The notes under the pieces were generated by a model. It did no database searches. It saw only the letters and a program-made list of their open reading frames with translations, and had not been told where the DNA came from. 56,013 nt of DNA, taken from contig CANHCR010000013.1 of the NCBI GenBank assembly GCA_947459205.1, positions 1-56,013 on the forward strand, written 5' to 3'. The stretch's first letter is position 1. Every line of letters starts with the position of its first letter. Shown here piece by piece: positions 26,247-34,964 of this stretch. The position numbers were made by a program, and so were the translations under genes. The stretch is from Caryophanales bacterium (lineage in GTDB: Bacteria; Bacillota; Bacilli; Paenibacillales; CANHCR01).

Positions 26247-27036
26247 TCGCGGATCGATTACACTTGAGGCTTCAATCATTTTGCCGTTTATTATTCTCAT
26301 CTTTTACTCTTCGTTCTTTACAATCATGCTGTTAAAAGCAGATTTTGCACTACGTGTTACAGTAACGAAAGCGATATATCAAATGGCTTACTATTCATAT
26401 CCACTTGAAATTGCCAACCAATCGTTCGTTGCTCAATGGATACCGAGTATTCCAGATTTTTTACCGATCATTCAGCAAACAAAAAAAGATGCAGGACAGA
26501 GAGCGTTGAGAAAAGTTTTGACTCCATATGTACGTCAACAAATCCCGAAAGGAACATTACGTGCCAATTTATTAAAGGTGGAGAACGTCGTTATTCCGAG
26601 TATGTCTGGAAATACAGATCCGTTTATCCACATAACTGTATCCTATTCGATCCCACTAAAACTTCCGTTTCGGAAAAAATTGATTCAAATCAAAAAAACG
26701 GCCATTGAAAGGGCATGGTTTGGTAGTTCGGCAATGATTTCGCTGAACGCAAATCAACAAGTACAAATCGTTTCGGTGACACCAAACCCGGTTAAGCGCG
26801 GAAAGAGTGCCATTATACGAGCCAAGGTAAGACCGCACGCAGCAGCAAAAATAAAAATATTTTACAAATCAGGTTCAAGCATTGCGAAGGGGCTGGTAGA
26901 GAAAAAGGCGGACTCAACAGGTGAAGTTGCTTGGAGATGGAACGTTGGCGGTAATACAACACCTGGTCAATGGACGATTGAAGTTTACTCGGATGGAGTA
27001 CAAGATAACATTTTATTTGAGGTGAAAACAAAATAA
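26239..27036 (+). CDS. TadE-like pseudopilin with C-terminal Ig-like domain
   Basis: About 265 residues. The N-terminus NNRGSITLEASIILPF is a classic TadE-like prepilin segment with Glu five residues after the cleavage glycine, followed by a long hydrophobic helix. The last 90 residues (from about VSVTPNPVKRGKS) look like a small beta-sandwich, Ig-like domain, which is unusual for TadE. The ATG at 26239 overlaps the stop of the previous gene in ATGAATAA; a TTG at 26218 is a poorer start. It may be a minor, tip-located subunit. Confidence -1.
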   Translation: MNNRGSITLEASIILPFIILIFYSSFFTIMLLKADFALRVTVTKAIYQMAYYSYPLEIANQSFVAQWIPSIPDFLPIIQQTKKDAGQRALRKVLTPYVRQQIPKGTLRANLLKVENVVIPSMSGNTDPFIHITVSYSIPLKLPFRKKLIQIKKTAIERAWFGSSAMISLNANQQVQIVSVTPNPVKRGKSAIIRAKVRPHAAAKIKIFYKSGSSIAKGLVEKKADSTGEVAWRWNVGGNTTPGQWTIEVYSDGVQDNILFEVKTK

Positions 27037-27296
27037 TGTATCCGACAATCTGCAACATCTGGATGAATGAGAAGGGTTCTTTTTCGTTAGAAACAGCGAT
27101 TATCATGCCAATTGTTTGTTCTTTTCTTTTGATAACACTCATTATTTTTGTTCGCTTTACGGATGATGCGGCGCATTGGATCCAAACATCAAAAGATACA
27201 GATAAACTAATCGTTCCAGTAAAACTCATTCGCACCATTGATTTGGCGCAGACAAATATAGAGGCATTTATTCATTCTAAAAATCAAACGAGGTAA
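27036..27296 (+). CDS. Small TadE-like pseudopilin
   Basis: An 86-residue protein whose N-terminal region NEKGSFSLETAIIMPIV has the Gly-(x)4-Glu prepilin pattern and a hydrophobic helix, with a short hydrophilic tail. It is a second TadE-like minor subunit. The ATG overlaps the stop of the previous gene by one base (TAATG), so translation is coupled. Two base pairs separate its stop from the next start. Confidence -1.
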   Translation: MYPTICNIWMNEKGSFSLETAIIMPIVCSFLLITLIIFVRFTDDAAHWIQTSKDTDKLIVPVKLIRTIDLAQTNIEAFIHSKNQTR

Positions 27297-27298
27297 CT

Positions 27299-28231
27299 AT
27301 GAAAAATAAGATTGCATACTTTAGCTTGATTGTTTTATGTATTTTCATTTTTATTAACGCTCAATCCATTGCCGCTAATCAAGAAAAAAAGTGGTCAATC
27401 AAGTTAAATGGCAAAAGCATTCGGTTAAGCGACAATCTTCTTTTAAACAAGAGTAATCAACGAATTTATGTGCCGCTTCGAGACATTCATCAACACATGG
27501 GCGCTACTGTTCATGCTGATGTGAAGTCAAAAACAATATATTTAACGAATACACCTTTTGATTCTTTATCAACCCGAGAAGTTGACGCATGGGGAAGATT
27601 GGTCAGAAATCAGCGACTTCCGCAAAACGCAAAAGACTTTCCGTATCTTCTGAAAAAATACGATAACGAATTTTATGAGTTGAAGTATGTAGATGGAAAT
27701 CGCGAACGATTTCTCAGTCCTCGCGACATCTATGCGCAGCGGCCAGCGATTTCTAAGCAGTATCTTGATCGCATGATGGATGCACTTAAAGAGCATTATA
27801 TGATGATTCTTAATGCAGATTATAAACAAATGACTGATCCTGATGATTGGGCGATACGTTTATTTTCATTGCGTTCCCAAGGTGTCAATCAGACTGAGGC
27901 GATTGCTTCAAACAAACGCTATGCGAAGTGGGTCATTGCGAATCAAATTCGCATGAAAGGAGAATTTGATCCTGAACCATCGATGATTTATTTCTCTGGC
28001 AACGAATATTATGTTAGATGCTCCTTTTCAATCGAAGTTTTAGCGTTTCGCGAGAACAAAAATGTGCTACATGACATCGCCTATGATTGGAACAAATTTG
28101 AAAAAAATCGAGTGTATAAAGGTTTTGCAGACATTGCACTTGATAAAAAACATGATGGGAAATGGGAATCTCCAGTACGAGTTAGCATCGATTCCAGTCT
28201 ATTTTTGAACAGTAAGATTAAGAAAATATGA
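27299..28231 (+). CDS. Secreted protein with copper-amine-oxidase-like N-terminal domain
   Basis: A 310-residue protein with a signal peptide (about 1-25, ending near ANQ). Residues 33-85 form a stalk domain resembling the copper amine oxidase N-terminal-like family (IKLNGK, IYVPLRDI, TIYLTN). The remaining 220 residues are unrecognised. It is transcribed within the pilus operon and overlaps the next gene by ATGA, so a role on the cell surface with the pilus is likely but unproven. Confidence -1.
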   Translation: MKNKIAYFSLIVLCIFIFINAQSIAANQEKKWSIKLNGKSIRLSDNLLLNKSNQRIYVPLRDIHQHMGATVHADVKSKTIYLTNTPFDSLSTREVDAWGRLVRNQRLPQNAKDFPYLLKKYDNEFYELKYVDGNRERFLSPRDIYAQRPAISKQYLDRMMDALKEHYMMILNADYKQMTDPDDWAIRLFSLRSQGVNQTEAIASNKRYAKWVIANQIRMKGEFDPEPSMIYFSGNEYYVRCSFSIEVLAFRENKNVLHDIAYDWNKFEKNRVYKGFADIALDKKHDGKWESPVRVSIDSSLFLNSKIKKI

Positions 28232-30912
28232 TTTTCAAAACGATTCTATTTACGGTTTCACTTTTTATCTGCACATTCATTAGCGCAACAGCCACATTGC
28301 AGTTCCAAATGAATGAAGGTCGCCTAGAACTTAAAACGACAGATATAGCGGCAGTGACAGACACCAAATATGTTACGACCGCTTGGGTTGTTCATGGGGA
28401 ACCTCGGTATGGCCGTCCAACTAACGGCCAACATTCCTTGGTAGTCAATATCGCAAAATCATATTCATTTCCCGAAAATCCTTCTCCCGGCTCACTAGTT
28501 ACATCATTTTTTGAAATGGATGAAGCAGAAATGACCCGTGCACTGATTCATGCTGGTGTAGGTAACATCAATCAACATTCCGTTTTTTATATAAGTGGCG
28601 TGTTTCAAATTGTTGAGAATGGTATAAAATCAGCGCGTAAATACGAGTCATTAACCGAAATTAGAAATGCTCGGAATTGGCACAATCCAAACGTCTTTAC
28701 TCAGTATTATGATATTAAAGTTACGTTGGATAGTGCTTTTTACCCATTAAAAATCACGTATCAAAACGATTTAGGCGAGATCATGCGCTCCGAAATCGTC
28801 GCAAATTATAAAGCGGGAGATTTGATTCAACAAAAAATAGATGAAGTTTATTCGTTCGCAGGCGATGATTATCGCATTTTAAATTCCTATGCGGTTTCTC
28901 AAAATAATCCGCAAAAGCAACAATGGGTTGCCGATCAATCGGTACTAGTTCGAAATCTAACGATGCCCCTCGGTTGGTTTGAAATCGTCGCCGTTTACCG
29001 CAAAGTAGACGATGGCCAGGTAACGGCTATCATTGGATCTAATGTTCCAGGAAATGAACGATATGATGTAGAAAAGGCTATACCCGCAGGCAAACCGCTG
29101 TATGTAACGATAAAAGCGCAACCTTTCCGTATTCAGCATAAATTCAAACATATAAAAGGGACATTTAATCATCAAATCCAAGTGAAGAGAAAGATTCAGC
29201 GTAATTGGGAAGAGTGGCGTGAGGGCAAGTGGGTAAAACATACGACAACGGACGAACGATTCGAAACAATTAATGTACCGATGGATTATTCGTATTGGAG
29301 AATGGAACAATTGCAAGTTTTCAAACTTCATGGCGCAACCATTACCAATCAGTTTTTTCATCAAAAAACTCAATCAATTCTGCTTACGCAAGCAGAAAAA
29401 GATCATCTTCCGTCTCCCTTGATTCAGAAAGTTGCTCATACTCAGCATGTATTGTTTCCGAATCCACAAACAATTGTAATGAGTCCAGAGTACATACACG
29501 GTGCTAGACAAGGACAACCAAACATCCCGTCACTAACGAATCAACAAATATCTAAGTTTGCATTGCCCCAGTTGAAAGTGCGTAATGATCGATTACGAAT
29601 TGATGGGCAAATAATTATGGATGATGTGTGGCACGTTCAACACTCTAAGGACCCAAAGACGGTGCGTTCAAGTTTTAAAAACCATGTGATTACAATCTCA
29701 AAAAGTGGAATTCAAAGTAATGAAGCGGCAACTAATGCTGTCTATGCTAGTACCGGATTCGCTGACTATCGTTCGATTGACATGAGCGGAAAAATATCCT
29801 TAATGAAAGTGAATGTCACGTCAATCAATTCACTCGCAGTGCATACTCCGCTGATTATATCGATGAATGTGAATACTGAACGTAAATGGATACAAATTAT
29901 TAATCCAACAAACCCTCTGAATTATCTCGTTTTAGGCAAACCCTTTCACTTGCATCTTTCAAATACTGGAGATCATATTGATGCAAAGGGGTATCAAAAC
30001 ATTCATACTAACGAATTTGTCGAAAAGAGAGAAATCCGGTTTTCGTTCGATGTAATGTACGATGGCAAGGTTTTAGCACAGCATAAATGGTACCAGTTGC
30101 CTGCTCGCGACAATTCATTTTCATTTGTTTTACTTGTGAAATCTAAAGCAGGCGGTGGGATAATTGAGATTAGAGATTATAGTAGAGCATGCGCAAACTT
30201 GAGTTGCAAGTTTCAACAAAAAGCGAATTTGAGTCGTAGCCATGGTGGCGTTTCTCAACTTATAAAAGTCGAAAAAATCGGCACAATTTCTAAATTTCGA
30301 ATCTCATCAATTGGCGGATATGTTGCTCCTGATGATCGTCATTGGGCAGCGAGACATTTGCCGGTGTACCCGTATCATTATGTCAAAACTTCGCCAACAC
30401 TCATATATCAGCTTCAAACGATCGGAAACTACCATCAGACAGATAGTTGTGTTCGGATCAAGCGGAGATATTTTCACATCAATCGAGATGGGAAGAATCG
30501 CCAAGAAGTTGACTTGTATTTGAAACAGTTTGATAATGAAATCAAAGGGTATCGTTTACAAAAACTATTACCTGTCGAGGAAGTGCTAGGCTCTAAAAAA
30601 AGATTCTATGTAAGTCCCGACCAAACGATTCAAATGTGGAAAAGTCGATTCAGCCTTCCGAATGAACTAGTGTTGTTTTCTCGTTCTACGAGGGAAATGA
30701 TTAGTATATCCGGCTCGCTCATCGTCCATTTCGACTTGTTTGCTGAAGCACTGTGCAATCAACCAAGGACAAATTCACAATTGAGATATAATAATCAACC
30801 GTATGCAAATCAGTGGTCGAATGAAGGCTATGATGGTCTCGGATATGATGGAGACATTGCCGTTTATCGTTGGAATTCGAATACAAAGAAAACATATTTT
30901 ATAACGAATTGA
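28228..30912 (+). CDS. Large secreted protein of the Tad locus, family uncertain
   Basis: An 894-residue protein with an N-terminal signal (about 1-22). The rest is beta-rich and hydrophilic with no recognised catalytic motif; conserved-looking patterns include GEPRYGRPTNG and a cysteine pair near residue 655. It loosely recalls DUF5704 proteins of Bacillales, but I cannot confirm that. It overlaps the preceding secreted protein gene by ATGA. Its size and position make it a candidate pilus-associated adhesin or surface factor. Confidence -1.
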   Translation: MIFKTILFTVSLFICTFISATATLQFQMNEGRLELKTTDIAAVTDTKYVTTAWVVHGEPRYGRPTNGQHSLVVNIAKSYSFPENPSPGSLVTSFFEMDEAEMTRALIHAGVGNINQHSVFYISGVFQIVENGIKSARKYESLTEIRNARNWHNPNVFTQYYDIKVTLDSAFYPLKITYQNDLGEIMRSEIVANYKAGDLIQQKIDEVYSFAGDDYRILNSYAVSQNNPQKQQWVADQSVLVRNLTMPLGWFEIVAVYRKVDDGQVTAIIGSNVPGNERYDVEKAIPAGKPLYVTIKAQPFRIQHKFKHIKGTFNHQIQVKRKIQRNWEEWREGKWVKHTTTDERFETINVPMDYSYWRMEQLQVFKLHGATITNQFFHQKTQSILLTQAEKDHLPSPLIQKVAHTQHVLFPNPQTIVMSPEYIHGARQGQPNIPSLTNQQISKFALPQLKVRNDRLRIDGQIIMDDVWHVQHSKDPKTVRSSFKNHVITISKSGIQSNEAATNAVYASTGFADYRSIDMSGKISLMKVNVTSINSLAVHTPLIISMNVNTERKWIQIINPTNPLNYLVLGKPFHLHLSNTGDHIDAKGYQNIHTNEFVEKREIRFSFDVMYDGKVLAQHKWYQLPARDNSFSFVLLVKSKAGGGIIEIRDYSRACANLSCKFQQKANLSRSHGGVSQLIKVEKIGTISKFRISSIGGYVAPDDRHWAARHLPVYPYHYVKTSPTLIYQLQTIGNYHQTDSCVRIKRRYFHINRDGKNRQEVDLYLKQFDNEIKGYRLQKLLPVEEVLGSKKRFYVSPDQTIQMWKSRFSLPNELVLFSRSTREMISISGSLIVHFDLFAEALCNQPRTNSQLRYNNQPYANQWSNEGYDGLGYDGDIAVYRWNSNTKKTYFITN

Positions 30913-30921
30913 GGTTGTCAC

Positions 30922-31323
30922 ATGGAGAACGAAAACAGGCAAATCGTTTTCTTTGATGGAGACTGTGGGTTTTGTAATTGGTCAGTTCAATGGATTATTA
31001 AGCGTGATGAAAAAAGACATTTTTGCTTTGCGTCATTACAATCCTTATATGCCGAGCAAAATTTAGCTGGCAAAATAAATAGCCGACAAATTGACTCGCT
31101 TGTACTGTTATCAAATGGGCATGTGTACATTTATTCGGAGGCGGTGTTGAATATATGTCGCCAATTACCTTATCCATACAAGTTGATGTTTGTTTTCGGT
31201 TACATTCCAAAATTTATTCGAGACTATTTCTATCGATGGATTGCACGTAATCGAAAAAAGATAATGAACAACAACCATCAATGTACCATATTAAATGCTG
31301 ACGAAAGATCACGGTTTTTGTGA
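30922..31323 (+). CDS. DCC family (DUF393) thiol-disulfide oxidoreductase-like protein
   Basis: A 133-residue protein beginning with the family signature FFDGDCGFCN (Asp13-x-Cys15-x-x-Cys18), which also gives the family its name. Members are predicted thioredoxin-like redox proteins of unclear substrate. The pattern FRDYFYRWIARNRK near the C-terminus fits. It starts 9 bp after the large secreted protein gene with GAGG upstream, so it is probably on the end of the pilus transcript. Confidence -1.
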   Translation: MENENRQIVFFDGDCGFCNWSVQWIIKRDEKRHFCFASLQSLYAEQNLAGKINSRQIDSLVLLSNGHVYIYSEAVLNICRQLPYPYKLMFVFGYIPKFIRDYFYRWIARNRKKIMNNNHQCTILNADERSRFL

Positions 31324-31333
31324 TAATTACGAG

Positions 31334-31816
31334 ATGAAACGATATATTAAAACGCCAATTGGCATCTTGCAACCTTACTTTCTTCATGAATCATTGATTG
31401 GCTTGCGGTGGTCAGAGGAAACCGAATTTCAATATAAGGATTATAGCCCGCGAGAGCAACGGATGATGGATGAAATGGAATCTCAACTAAACGAATATTT
31501 CGCTGGTCAACGCAGTGTGTTTCAAATTGATATCACTATTTCCGGCACTGAATTTCAGAACAAAGTTTGGAATGCATTGCGAACTATTCCTTATGGAGAA
31601 ACGCGGACATATCAAGAAATTGCCGAACAGATCAATGCTCCGAGAGCTGCAAGAGCGGTTGGGCAAGCGAATCGCTGCAATCCATTCTCCATAATTATTC
31701 CTTGTCATCGTGTGCTTGGAGTGAATGGTAAGTTGACAGGATATATGGGCAGTAGTGAATCTGGTTTGAATATGAAACGCTTTTTATTAGATTTGGAACA
31801 AAGTCAATGCAAGTAA
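31334..31816 (+). CDS. ogt: Methylated-DNA-protein-cysteine methyltransferase
   Basis: A 160-residue O6-alkylguanine-DNA alkyltransferase that removes alkyl groups from guanine by transfer to its own cysteine. The active site IPCHRV places Cys124, and the DNA-binding wing (PYGETRTYQEIA) and RAVGQANRCNP arginine-finger region are present. The ATG at 31334 is the best start; the longer frame overlaps the previous gene and has no ribosome binding site. It follows the DCC protein by 10 bp and has a DNA repair role unrelated to pili. Confidence -1.
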   Translation: MKRYIKTPIGILQPYFLHESLIGLRWSEETEFQYKDYSPREQRMMDEMESQLNEYFAGQRSVFQIDITISGTEFQNKVWNALRTIPYGETRTYQEIAEQINAPRAARAVGQANRCNPFSIIIPCHRVLGVNGKLTGYMGSSESGLNMKRFLLDLEQSQCK

Positions 31817-31837
31817 TTGTTAAGCCTATGAGTAAAA

Positions 31838-31867
31838 TTGACATCGTCCAAGCACAAAATATATAAT
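31838..31867 (+). promoter_or_regulatory. Strong sigma-A promoter for ilvD
   Basis: Perfect TTGACA (31838-31843), 18-bp spacer, perfect TATAAT (31862-31867). It leaves a leader of about 130 nt before ilvD. Confidence -1.
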
Positions 31868-31896
31868 ATTTCTATGTTTAATGATTGAATAAAAGT

Positions 31897-31966
31897 GCCG
31901 GTGAGTGGGCGAAAAACAGCAGTCTAAGTGATTTTGCTGTGCTGCTGACTGACCGGCTTTCTTTTC
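31897..31966 (+). promoter_or_regulatory. Structured ilvD leader, possible attenuator
   Basis: The leader can form an outer stem GCCGGT (31897-31902) with ACCGGC (31952-31957) and inner CAGCAG/CTGCTG pairing, followed by CTTTCTTTT. It looks like a terminator-type hairpin between promoter and gene. No T-box signature is seen. Confidence -1.
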
Positions 31967-32007
31967 ATCAATAAGAACAAAAAAATCGAAACGGAGCGAT
32001 GGACTGC

Positions 32008-33705
32008 ATGTCAAATGAGAACAAGCCAAAAAAAGATTTGCGTATTCGCAGCAAAGTCATGACTGAAGGATTTCAGCGAACACCGAATCGTGCAATGTTA
32101 CGTACTGTAGGATTAACTGACGAAGATTTTCAAAAACCTTTGATTGGTGTTGCTAGTAACTGGGCAGAAATTACGCCTTGTAATATGCACTTAAATACGC
32201 TTGCGATTGAAGCTCGTTTGGGTGTTAGAGAGGGTGGCGGCGCTCCACTAATTTTTAACACAATTACGGTATCTGACGGGATTTCGATGGGTCATGAGGG
32301 GATGTTTTTCTCTTTGCCGTCTCGTGAAGTCATTGCCGATTCGATTGAAACAGTCGCTGGCGCACAACGTTTGGACGGCCTCGTGGCGATTGGCGGATGT
32401 GACAAAAACATGCCAGGCTGTATGATGGCAATCGCTCGTCTAAATATTCCTGCAGTATTTGTTTACGGTGGTACAATTCGCCCAGGTCGCGTGGACAATA
32501 AAGATGTTGATATTGTGTCGGCGTTTGAAGCGGTGGGTAGATACAATCGCGGTGACATGAACAAAGAAGATTTGTATCGAATGGAGTGCAATGCTTGCCC
32601 AGGTCCAGGTTCTTGCGGTGGGATGTATACGGCCAACACAATGGCATCCGCGATTGAAGCGATGGGGATGAGTTTGCCAGGAAGTTCGTCGAATCCAGCG
32701 GAGTCGACTGAGAAATCTGTAGACACTAAGGATGCAGGGAAAGCAGTTGTGCAATTGCTCGAACTTGATATTTATCCTAAAGATATCATGACTAAAGAAG
32801 CATTTGAAAATGCGATTACGCTTGTCATGGCGCTTGGCGGTTCGACCAATGCGTTTTTGCACTTGATTGCAATTGCTGAGACAATCGGCGTGCATTTGGA
32901 TTATAGTGACTTCGAACGAATTCGCAAACGCACTCCGTTTATCGGTGACCTCAAGCCAAGCGGCAGATACGTTATGGAAGATTTGAGTAATGTAGGTGGC
33001 GTTCCAGGCGTAATGAAAATGTTACTTGACGCAGGACTATTACATGGTAATTGTTTGACTGTTACAGGAAAAACGATTGCAGAGAACTTGGCAGACGTAC
33101 CTCCACTCAAAGAAGGACAAGATGTAGTGCGTCCGATTGACAATCCAATCAAAAAGCAGGGTTCTTTGGTAGTGTTGAATGGGAATCTTGCTCCTGAAGG
33201 TGCGGTAGCGAAAATGTCAGGTTTGAAGGTGACGAAAATCACGGGACCTGCACGTGTATACGATTCCGAACAATTGGCTATGGATGCTTTGCTCGCAGAT
33301 GAAATCAAAGCGGGAGATGTGATTGTTATTCGTTATGTCGGACCGAAGGGTGGTCCAGGTATGCCGGAGATGCTCTCAGTGACTTCTGCGGTAATTGGTA
33401 AAGGACTAGGAAATGATGTTGCTTTGTTGACTGACGGTCGTTTTTCGGGCGGTACGCACGGTTTCGTAGTCGGACACGTTGCACCTGAAGCTCAAGTCGG
33501 GGGTCCAATTGCCTTGGTTCAAGACGGCGATTTGATTACAATTGACAGTGAGACGCAATCGTTGCATGTACACGTTTCGGACGAGGAATTGGCTAAGCGC
33601 CGCGAAACTTGGCAACCGAAAGAGCCTCGTTATCCATATGGGATTCTTTATAAATATGCGAAGTTGGTATCTTCAGCATCACGTGGTGCTTTGACAGATC
33701 GCTAA
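32008..33705 (+). CDS. ilvD: Dihydroxy-acid dehydratase
   Basis: An iron-sulfur dehydratase of about 565 residues for the third common step of valine, leucine and isoleucine synthesis, also feeding pantothenate. Cluster ligands appear in [10 protein letters not shown] and [11 protein letters not shown]; other family patterns are [24 protein letters not shown] and [16 protein letters not shown]. The start is uncertain: ATG 31999 is only 2 nt from GGAG, whereas 32008 is 11 nt from it, so 32008 is preferred. It stands alone between a strong promoter with a folded leader and a strong terminator. No other ilv or leu gene is in the window. Confidence -1.
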   Translation: MSNENKPKKDLRIRSKVMTEGFQRTPNRAMLRTVGLTDEDFQKPLIGVASNWAEITPCNMHLNTLAIEARLGVREGGGAPLIFNTITVSDGISMGHEGMFFSLPSREVIADSIETVAGAQRLDGLVAIGGCDKNMPGCMMAIARLNIPAVFVYGGTIRPGRVDNKDVDIVSAFEAVGRYNRGDMNKEDLYRMECNACPGPGSCGGMYTANTMASAIEAMGMSLPGSSSNPAESTEKSVDTKDAGKAVVQLLELDIYPKDIMTKEAFENAITLVMALGGSTNAFLHLIAIAETIGVHLDYSDFERIRKRTPFIGDLKPSGRYVMEDLSNVGGVPGVMKMLLDAGLLHGNCLTVTGKTIAENLADVPPLKEGQDVVRPIDNPIKKQGSLVVLNGNLAPEGAVAKMSGLKVTKITGPARVYDSEQLAMDALLADEIKAGDVIVIRYVGPKGGPGMPEMLSVTSAVIGKGLGNDVALLTDGRFSGGTHGFVVGHVAPEAQVGGPIALVQDGDLITIDSETQSLHVHVSDEELAKRRETWQPKEPRYPYGILYKYAKLVSSASRGALTDR

Positions 33706-33711
33706 TAATAC

Positions 33712-33749
33712 AAACGGCTTTCATCAATCATGATGAAAGCCGTTTTTTT
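33712..33749 (+). terminator. Rho-independent terminator after ilvD
   Basis: A long stem, AAACGGCTTTCATCA with TGATGAAAGCCGTTT, and seven or more T residues. Confidence -1.
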
Positions 33750-33759
33750 GAGGAATAAA

Positions 33760-33803
33760 GGAATTTGTTTGCTTGTAGCGAATTATCTTTTTAAACAAAT
33801 TCC
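33760..33803. repeat. Perfect 11-bp inverted repeat ahead of yjbQ
   Basis: GGAATTTGTTT (33760-33770) and AAACAAATTCC (33793-33803) form a perfect inverted repeat around a 22-bp centre, ending 4 bp before the AGGAG ribosome binding site of yjbQ. No T run follows, so it is more like an operator or a translational hairpin than a terminator. Confidence -1.
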
Positions 33804-33820
33804 TGATAGGAGTGATATGG

Positions 33821-34222
33821 ATGGTTTATTCTTTTCAAATTCGAACGTCTCAACACGATGTTATGGTCAATATTACTCACCAAATTGAATCGCAGTTGCA
33901 AAAAAGTCAAGTGAAAGAAGGCTTGCTTGTTGTGTATTGCACACATACTACGGCTGGTATTATGGTGAACGAGAATGCTGATCCAGATGTGAAACATGAT
34001 TTGCTTGTGCGTCTGGATGAAATGATTCCATGGAAGCATCCCAAAGACCGACATGCGGAGGGGAATACGGCGGCACATTTGAAAGCTGTTTTTGTGGGAA
34101 ATTCGCAAACAATTCCGATTCATGACGGGAATTTAATGTTGGGTCGTTGGCAAGGAATTTATTTTTGCGAATTTGACGGTCCGCGCGAGCGCACGGTACA
34201 CATTAAAATGATAGCGGGCTAG
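33821..34222 (+). CDS. yjbQ: YjbQ/UPF0047 family protein
   Basis: A 133-residue protein of the YjbQ family (UPF0047), annotated in databases as secondary thiamine-phosphate synthase. The family histidines are seen in CTHTTAGI and HAEGNTAAHLK, with the end GPRERTVHIKM. Members are small beta-rich trimers, and a true physiological role is not firmly settled. The start at 33821 is chosen because AGGAG lies 8 bp upstream; a GTG at 33812 would overlap that site. It follows ilvD's terminator and an 11-bp inverted repeat. Confidence -1.
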   Translation: MVYSFQIRTSQHDVMVNITHQIESQLQKSQVKEGLLVVYCTHTTAGIMVNENADPDVKHDLLVRLDEMIPWKHPKDRHAEGNTAAHLKAVFVGNSQTIPIHDGNLMLGRWQGIYFCEFDGPRERTVHIKMIAG

Positions 34223-34237
34223 TCATCTGATTGATAA

Positions 34238-34273
34238 TAAAAAACGGGACTCTGATGATGTACAGAGTCCCGT
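34238..34273 (-). terminator. Terminator for the guanylate-kinase-like gene
   Basis: A perfect 11-bp stem, ACGGGACTCTG (34244-34254) with CAGAGTCCCGT (34263-34273). On the minus strand it is followed directly by TTTTT. It may also act for yjbQ on the plus strand, where the T run is offset. Confidence -1.
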
Positions 34274-34300
34274 AACGTATTTTTTGCATGCTATATTCGA

Positions 34301-34888
34301 TCAATCTTTTTCGAGTAAGTTCCGATTTAAGTAAGGTTCGATGATTTGTGTGATTGCAAACGCGGTATGTGCGGAGTCGCGATTTTCAAACGAATACATG
34401 CATCGATTTTTATAGGCACTTTCTTGACCATAGAAGGCAACATGTCGGTCGATGAGATCTTGTGATGAACCAGCGGCTTTCTGGCGTTCGACGATGACGT
34501 TGACATCACAGTGGAGGAAAATTGTAACCACTTGCTCGCCGTAAAGTTCTTTTAGTTTGTCGCAACCTTCAGCATTGACCACTGCATAACATACTCCTGA
34601 CTCTTCCATGCTTTGCTGCAATTCTGTAGCCTTGATGCCATACTTGACGCCACCAATTTGTACAGCCTCAAGAAACACACCGTTTTCCTCGTCATGCGTG
34701 AATTGCTCCATTGAGATATAATGGTAATCAAGACCAATGATTTCACCAGTGCGTGCTTTGCGAGTTGTGTAAGACACTACTTTGGGGATGCCGAGCGTTT
34801 CGCCGACCATGTCGGACACCGTCTTTCTTCCCGAACCATCTGGACCTGTAAATACAAATATGTAGCCTTTTTTATCGTTTGATTCCAT
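34301..34888 (-). CDS. Guanylate-kinase-like protein with altered P-loop
   Basis: A 195-residue protein with the guanylate kinase layout: P-loop, then SYTTRKARTGEIIGLDYHYIS (the GMP-binding region of GMPKs has SYTTRxxRxGE-x-x-G-x-DY), and a lid-like middle. The P-loop reads GPDGSGRKT, with Arg21 where kinases have the essential Lys and a Lys one position later. The C-terminal half diverges from true GMP kinases. It may be an altered-specificity kinase or a non-catalytic paralogue; the housekeeping gmk would lie elsewhere. ATG 34888 is used since GAGGTGA precedes it. It diverges from a DHFR-like gene. Confidence -1.
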   Translation of the reverse strand: MESNDKKGYIFVFTGPDGSGRKTVSDMVGETLGIPKVVSYTTRKARTGEIIGLDYHYISMEQFTHDEENGVFLEAVQIGGVKYGIKATELQQSMEESGVCYAVVNAEGCDKLKELYGEQVVTIFLHCDVNVIVERQKAAGSSQDLIDRHVAFYGQESAYKNRCMYSFENRDSAHTAFAITQIIEPYLNRNLLEKD

Positions 34889-34964
34889 CGTAATCACCTC
34901 TACGTATATAGTCGCATGAAATGAAAAAATCTGTCAATCACTATTTTTGAATGGATGTGTCAAA

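Noticed and set aside
20263-31323. Secretin or outer-membrane components of the Tad system
   Set aside because: No protein in the locus has secretin-like size, motifs or lipoprotein pilotin; consistent with a Gram-positive envelope.
31868-31998. T-box riboswitch ahead of ilvD
   Set aside because: The leader is too short and lacks the T-box antiterminator sequence and specifier layout.
34889-34964. Light operator ahead of the P450/iron-sulfur photolyase unit
   Set aside because: No series of TGTAYA repeats with 11-bp spacing is present here or at 35496-35528.
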